DNA of 64,000 nt. It comes from Elephas maximus indicus. Taxonomy: Eukaryota > Chordata > Mammalia > Proboscidea > Elephantidae. The position numbers and the translations under genes are program-made. The notes beneath the pieces are model-generated. The model did no database searches. It saw only the letters and a program-made list of their open reading frames with translations, and was not told the origin of the DNA. Below are positions 59,330 to 64,000 of this stretch, piece after piece. The stretch is taken from NCBI RefSeq assembly GCF_024166365.1, contig NC_064837.1, positions 77,495,553-77,559,552 of the forward strand, in the 5' to 3' direction. Numbering within the stretch: the first letter of the stretch is position 1; every line of letters starts with the position of its first letter.

Positions 59330-59475
59330 AATACTGGGAAAGTCACAGAACCTTGATTTTCAGCTGCAAAATAGGAATGAGGTTTTCCTACGTACTTTCA
59401 TATCTACTTCAGAGGATGGTTGTTGTGAGGATCTATTTAGGTCAGGTCAACTGTAAGAAACTATACAAACGGTAT
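59330..59475 (+). repeat. MIR-type ancient SINE
   Basis: 'ttcagctgcaaaataggaat' then 'cttcagaggatggttgttgt' and 'gaggatctatttaggtcagg' is the MIR core and 3' half. Confidence 0.65.
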
Positions 59476-59596
59476 CTTTGTAGAAAAGGTCTCAGCTTAA
59501 CCTATATTTACTCTGAGGATTCAGACCTCTCATTAAGGTGTGTGGAGTGGGCCAAGTAACACTTTGCAGGATAGAGGAGAATCCTAGAAAAGAATT

Positions 59597-59668
59597 CATC
59601 CTAAATAAAGACAGGATTAATGTCAGCTCACTCATCCTAAGTGAAGAGAGGATTAAGGTGAGCTCAAT
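59597..59668 (+). repeat. 36-bp imperfect tandem duplication
   Basis: Two units start 'catccta' at 59597 and 59633 and share 'aggattaa.gt.agctca'. Confidence 0.75.
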
Positions 59669-59989
59669 CATTGTCTAGGACCAATGAATGGATCAATATC
59701 AGTGGGACAAAATAATATTATTTATAGCATTATAGCCACTTTGTCCCCCGTTTCGGGGAGAGAAAGTATAAAAATTAGAAAAGCTGTTTTACTGAAATCT
59801 CTGTAATATACTGAGAACATAAGGCACTTTTCTAGAACCAAGAAGCAGTGCAAAGTATAAATCCACCCTTACTGCCTCACTACCTCATCTCCTATTTACT
59901 CTTCAAACCACTTCAATCTTCTTTAGCTGATCAGCCAAATTGGTTCCAGCTACTCTACAGAAATGACTCTGAAAAAGTTCATGTATGAA

Positions 59990-60130
59990 AAAAGAAAGTT
60001 CACATATATTGCTTTAGGCAAGTGAGTTAATCTCTAACCCTCAGTTTCCTGGTCTGTTAATGTAAATCACTTATCATAGTGATCACAGCAAGTGATAAAA
60101 AAAAGAGAGTCTGTTATTTATAATAGAAAC
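59990..60130 (+). repeat. MIR-type ancient SINE
   Basis: 'ggcaagtgagttaatctcta' then 'accctcagtttcctggtctg' is the conserved MIR core. Confidence 0.7.
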
Positions 60131-60489
60131 ATTATAATTAATAATAATAATTATCATTCCAAACACCTTTTAAGACATACAAATACCTTCTCAATTTGGG
60201 GCTTGCCTTGCTTTCTAAATTTAATTTTGATATGCCTTGTCTTGTGCCCTAACTTTCAGACTTTCTAAATTATTTGAATTGTCCCAAAATACTTTTACTT
60301 ATTTCATGGGTCTGCGCCTTTGGCTGTATTGGTTCCTTGCTGGTCCACCTGGTGAACACTTATGTTTTTATATTAAGCTCATCAATTAAATCCTTCTACC
60401 TTCCCCTGTTGCATTAGGTAGAAGAGACAACTTCCTTCTCATTGTCCCACGAGGTGCCACTTCTATACCAGCACTGGTAATGCTTTTTG

Positions 60490-60630
60490 CACTTATTGGT
60501 TCACATGTATCTGCTCCCCCCAGACTGTGTTCCTGGAAAGCAGGGCTAATTTTCAATTTTGTGTTCCTAGGACCTAGCACATCGCACATTGCAGGCACAA
60601 AACACCTATTTGGTGAGTAGATGATTGACC
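60490..60630 (+). repeat. L2 LINE 3' end
   Basis: 'gttcctggaaagcagggcta', 'ttcctaggacctagcacatc' and 'gcaggcacaaaacacctatt' match sense L2. Confidence 0.7.
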
Positions 60631-60689
60631 AGGTCCTATTAAGGGGCAGACTGATTGTTCCCTGAGCTGTAGAAAGCTGTTAAGTCTTT

Positions 60690-60830
60690 GGTCGAAGATT
60701 TGTTCCTGAGTAGCTAACTGACCTTTGGAAAATCAATGTACCCCTCTGACCCTTACCAGTGGGGGGCTAGAGGCAGGTCTCACAGGAGCCCTTCCAGCTT
60801 GAACATGGCTCAACCCTAAGATCTTCTACA
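60690..60830 (+). repeat. Possible MIR-type SINE
   Basis: 'tgacctttggaaaatcaatg' followed by 'tacccctctgacccttacca' resembles the MIR core but is weak. Confidence 0.4.
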
Positions 60831-61329
60831 TAGGCTTTTTTTAATTTGGGTTTTCTGCTGTACTTCACTGATATGGACTATATTGTTTTGTCCTCAATAA
60901 AAATAAATATTAAGTTTCTTTTGAATTGGGATAAAAATGGAAAATGACTACTTACTATCTTCTCATTTTAACTGAAGTAGATATCCCAGGTATTTACAGA
61001 AACTTTAGATACTGAAAATAGGAATTCAAAATTGAACCAAAAAGATAAAGCAATGACAAAACACAGGGTGTGTTCAGGAAATAGCAAGTCTCCTGGTGTG
61101 ACTGAGACACAGGTCACAAGTTTGGAAAGCATGCAAATTCTGAAAGCCAGGCTGGGACTTTGTGTAGAGGTGCCTCATTTCCAGGCTAAGTAGCTTGTTC
61201 TTAATTCAGCAGGAATAGAGAACTACAGGAACATCAACCTGGCTGCAGTGCTTTGCAATTCATTGTATCAGGAAATACAAGGAAGGCATGGAGGAAGTTT
61301 TCATCACTGAGTCCTGAAGAGACACACCG

Positions 61330-61680
61330 AGAGCCTGAACTAATGTGTTGGTAGGAATTGAAAGAAGAGTAAGGAGCAGATATTGCAGTGAAGAGCTATT
61401 CTGATCTTGGGTAGTGATTAGATATGGGTAGAGTGAGAGGTGATAACAAATGATTTCTTATTTCATGCCTGCCTGAAGAAGAAAAATGGTACAAATTCTG
61501 GAGATGTGGAAGCCAGTAGGTTGTAGAAGGATGGCAAGAGTTCAGTTTTGGATATATTGAGTCAGAAATGTAATGCGGCGTTTCACAAAAATGCATAGTA
61601 GGAATCTGAAAATTAAAAAAGAGAGAACCTGAAGGTGAGGTAATAGAACAGGGAGTTGCAGGGGACAAAGAGAAATTGAG
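61330..61680 (-). repeat. Probable L2 LINE remnant, antisense
   Basis: 'gagttcagttttggatatat' and 'gtcagaaatgtaatgcggcg' resemble internal antisense L2 wording. It is strongly diverged. Confidence 0.45.
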
Positions 61681-62237
61681 AGCAAAAGACCTGGCGTCAA
61701 ATATCAGAATATTAGATAGGAGCAGGGGCCAAGAGATCAGCCAGTTTAACTTTCTCAGTTTATAGATGTGGAAATTTAGTGCCCTAAGACTTCTAAAAAA
61801 CTTCTAGGAAGGCTTAAAAAATTTATACCCTTATAATTTACTCATCTAAAAATGAAGGGGGGATTTGAGGCTATTCTGAATATATGAATCATACAGTGAT
61901 TTTGTTTCTGCCAAGGAAATATTTTATCACAGTTTTTTAATTCAGCAGAGAAAAGCAATCTTTCCAGAAAGACATACTTTCCTGGTTATCTGAGGATCTC
62001 CATTTTTAAAACAAGACATGTTTTAGGTCGCAGATTAAAATGAAAATATTAAATGTAACATGGAAATAGGGCCTAGAGATTCAGACAGTAGGCTGGAGCA
62101 GGGCCAGTTGTCCGCCCCCACCCGCCCGCCTCCCCAGCGGCACATAGGCCGGGAAAAAGTTGAGCAGGACAAACAGTGGAATAAACAACCTGGTGCAACC
62201 ATAACCCAACTCCTGGAGAGTAGAACAGAACACACAA
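61681..62237. other. Unrecognised intron sequence
   Basis: No gene or repeat is confidently identified; the G+C-rich patch at 62100-62150 is notable only for composition. Confidence 0.35.
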
Positions 62238-62793
62238 GCCCTGTGAGACAAAATGTTCTCCCTGTGGGGTGGTACAAACTGAAATGTTCTAAGATGTTGC
62301 AAATAAATTGTTGATGCAGATTTTGCAGGACTCCACAGGTGCAGAGCGTGTGCAAAAGGACCACCGTTTGTCCTTCTAGTGCCTGCCGAAGGGGGTGACG
62401 TGACAAAGGGAACCAGTGTGCGTGCGTCACATGCCATAATTAGTATGTCAAGGGTAACCAAAAGGCGTCCATCTTGAAGAAATCCTGTGTGTGCACCTGC
62501 CATTTTCATAACCCAACCCCTCTACAGGAATTTCAGCCCTTCCCCCAGCCCCGCCAGGAACCTCACGAGTAAACATCAAGACCGCTCCTCGTTGGAACCC
62601 TTAAAATAATACTTGGCTCTTAAGCAAACCGGAGATACAGCCTCTCTGAGGGTTCTAGCCCTTACTGTCTCCTTTTGCTAGCTGCCGGCAAAATAAATTC
62701 GCTTGTATGACTCTAGGCTGCCTCCACAGTCTTATTGGGCAGCATGAATCTGGATGGGTTCAACCAAGAACGGGGCCCTCGGTAACAAGATGG
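62238..62793 (+). mobile_element. Solo-LTR-like segment of an endogenous retrovirus
   Basis: The segment has LTR-type organisation: a U3-like part with 'ggcgtccatcttgaag', a short A/T promoter-like stretch 'cttaaaataatacttgg', then an R/U5-like part with 'ctctctgagggttctagccc' and AATAAA at 62692-62697 followed by 'ttcgcttgtatgactctagg'. It may start with TG near 62238 and end with 'cggtaaca' at 62786-62793, but no matching TSD confirms the edges. No retroviral coding sequence is present next to it. Known families were not identified. Confidence 0.55.
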
Positions 62794-62906
62794 GGATGAA
62801 CCTCAATACCAGAAGTGAATGCTTTAGAAAAAGTTGGTCTTGTCCTTTTTTTTTTGTTTTGTTTTCAAATACTCAGAGTAGTAATTTGATAAACCAAAGA
62901 AATGTA

Positions 62907-62922
62907 AAAAAAAAAAAAAAAA
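62907..62922 (+). mobile_element. Poly-A run flanked by a 7-bp repeat
   Basis: aaatgta occurs at 62900-62906 and 62923-62929 on either side of the A-run. It may be a poly-A-only insertion, but the A-rich repeat is weak evidence. Confidence 0.3.
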
Positions 62923-62929
62923 AAATGTA

Positions 62930-63680
62930 GCTGCCAGCGCCTCACCGGGACTGTTAACAGAATGATGTGGGTATATTTCCCTCAACAAAGCCAGCTTCGG
63001 GAATGGTGCATGCACCTCCCTGGCTGGACACCTCAGGTTAGGAATTGTTTTACACAACAACCATGAGGCTGACGGGTGCTGCATCATCAGGGCATTTTGT
63101 ATGTCACTTCCCTGGTCTGTAGTGCCTAACGCTCTTCTGAGATGGAAAGTGGAAATCCAGTTTGATTGCTTTACTACTGATTCCTTTACTTCTCTCTCTT
63201 TAGAAATGAAAATCTCAGAAAACGTGTCAATGCATTTAGAAAAAAAACTGTAAAGCTTAGTAGGGCTGATTATGAAAGTTAAAGATTTTTACATGGCATG
63301 AGACACTGTAGCCAAGCTAAAAGGAAAATACATCGAGACCATAAACAATTAATATTCTTAATATTCAAAATGAGGTTACAAATCAACAAGTGAAAGAAAA
63401 TTAAACCTTGAGGAAAACGATCAATAAATAAGTAATTTGCAAAGGAAAAGTAAAAGTTGTCAAATACCATAATGATCAAAGAAAGGCAACACTCATGCTC
63501 TTATTGCCATACTCTTGCCCAACTGTCCCAAGCTAGACATATTTGCCTGTCTTTGGCAAAAATTAAGAATAATGACAATATCCAGCCCTGGGGAAATTAG
63601 TACTCTGCTGGTGGGGGTATAAATGTCCTTCAGAAAACTGGCAATTTGAATCATAATTAAGAAAATGGCAAACTCTTTTT
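62930..63680. other. Unrecognised intron sequence
   Basis: A/T-rich; no supported gene or repeat. Confidence 0.4.
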
Positions 63681-63681
63681 G

Positions 63682-63858
63682 GAAGGCAGAATTCTAAGCT
63701 GGCTCCCAATTTTTCCATTCCCTGATTGTACACATCCCATATAATCCACTTCCCTCGAATGTGGGCAGGACCTGTGACTACGATGGGGTGTTACTCCCAT
63801 GATTCGTTACAGTATATGACAAAGGTGAAGGGATGTTTCACACGTCATTAAGGTCTCA
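63682..63858 (+). mobile_element. MLT1-like (ERVL-MaLR) LTR fragment
   Basis: 'aggcagaattctaagctggc', 'tgtacacatcccatataatc', 'gtgggcaggacctgtgacta', 'atggggtgttactcccatga' and 'gacaaaggtgaagggatgtt' are classic MLT1 LTR wording. It is cut by a SINE at 63861 and presumably resumes beyond the window. Confidence 0.8.
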
Positions 63859-63860
63859 AA

Positions 63861-64000
63861 GGAGCCATGGTGGTACAGTGGTTAAGCATTTGGCTGCTAA
63901 CCAAAAGGTTGGTGGTTCAAATCCACTAGCTGATCCGTGGGGGAAAAATGTGGTAATCTTCTTCCACAAAGATTTCAGCCTTGGGAACCCTATATGTAAG
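63861..64000 (+). mobile_element. Afrotherian SINE, longer subtype, incomplete at the window edge
   Basis: Head 'ggagccatggtggtacagtg', B-box region 'ggtggttcaaatccactagc', then the extra middle block 'gggggaaaaatgtggtaatc' and 'tttcagccttgggaacccta'. The tail lies outside the window. Confidence 0.92.

Larger units (their letters stand above)
3781..64000 (-). other. Inferred last intron of the XKR4-like gene
   Basis: Everything upstream of the acceptor on the minus strand should be intron, since XKR4-type genes have three exons spread over hundreds of kilobases. I looked for a penultimate exon (about 200 bases, hydrophobic, minus strand) and saw none. Every sizeable open frame in this interval traces to L1 or RTE sequence or to low-complexity DNA. 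This is inference from family gene structure, not direct evidence. Confidence 0.55.

Noticed and set aside
62081-62509. 142- and 131-residue minus-strand frames
   Set aside because: They overlap the LTR-like segment and each other and show no retroviral or cellular domain.
1-64000. CRISPR array, prokaryotic operon, phage or defence system
   Set aside because: Repeat types, splice site, L1, SINE and LTR content show mammalian nuclear DNA; no regularly spaced repeats were seen.

Overview
The window looks like mammalian nuclear DNA, most likely elephant or another paenungulate. The main reason is its repeat content. It carries many copies of an Afrotheria-type SINE with a tRNA-like head and the tail 'ctatgagtcggaatcgactcgacggca', several RTE-clade LINEs, and L1 copies of one recent family. 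Ancient mammalian repeats (L2, MIR, MER5A-like, MLT1-like, HAL1/L1M-like) fill much of the remainder. Nothing prokaryotic is present: no operons, no CRISPR array, no functional tRNA or rRNA gene.

Only one protein-coding gene segment is supported. On the minus strand, 2836-3779 is the intact terminal coding exon of an XK-related phospholipid-scramblase family gene, best matched to XKR4. It has a clear 3' splice site at 3780-3781 and its stop codon at 2833-2835. Sequence left of 2833 should be its 3'UTR. Sequence right of 3781 should be its last intron, because XKR4-type genes have three exons separated by very long introns. On that reading the other 60 kb are intronic and no second gene is expected. 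I found none.

Layout: 1-3.8 kb, 3'UTR and exon. 5.7-6.1 kb, two antisense SINEs. 6.5-10.2 kb, a 5'-truncated L1 with a nearly open ORF2 and a 14-bp target-site duplication (TSD). 11.5-18 kb, assorted SINEs, a long purine tract and RTE-derived non-autonomous elements. 18-20.3 kb, old DNA-transposon, L2 and MER5A-like remnants. 20.7-29.7 kb, a nest: an old L1 split by a roughly full-length younger L1, with a SINE also inside the old L1. 30-42 kb, mostly unique intron with L2, MIR, SINEs, L1 3'UTR fragments and an RTE fragment. 42.9-45 kb, an HAL1/L1M-like element. 45.7-47.5 kb, L2 broken by a tRNA-Gly-headed SINE and followed by an RTE. 49.2-53.7 kb, a second HAL1/L1M-like element containing a roughly full-length 3.2-kb RTE. 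54-58.8 kb, an L1 3'UTR fragment, a composite tRNA-Gly/RTE SINE and another RTE. 59-64 kb, MIR and L2, a solo-LTR-like segment, and an MLT1-like LTR cut by a SINE that runs off the window.

The most interesting biology is the relation between the RTE LINE and the SINEs. The RTE reading frame appears to run to the very 3' end of the element, so the tail shared by the SINEs is also the C-terminal coding end of the RTE protein. At least one composite SINE joins a tRNA-Gly head to RTE 5' and 3' sequence. All family names come from recognition by eye, and repeat edges are approximate unless a TSD is given.
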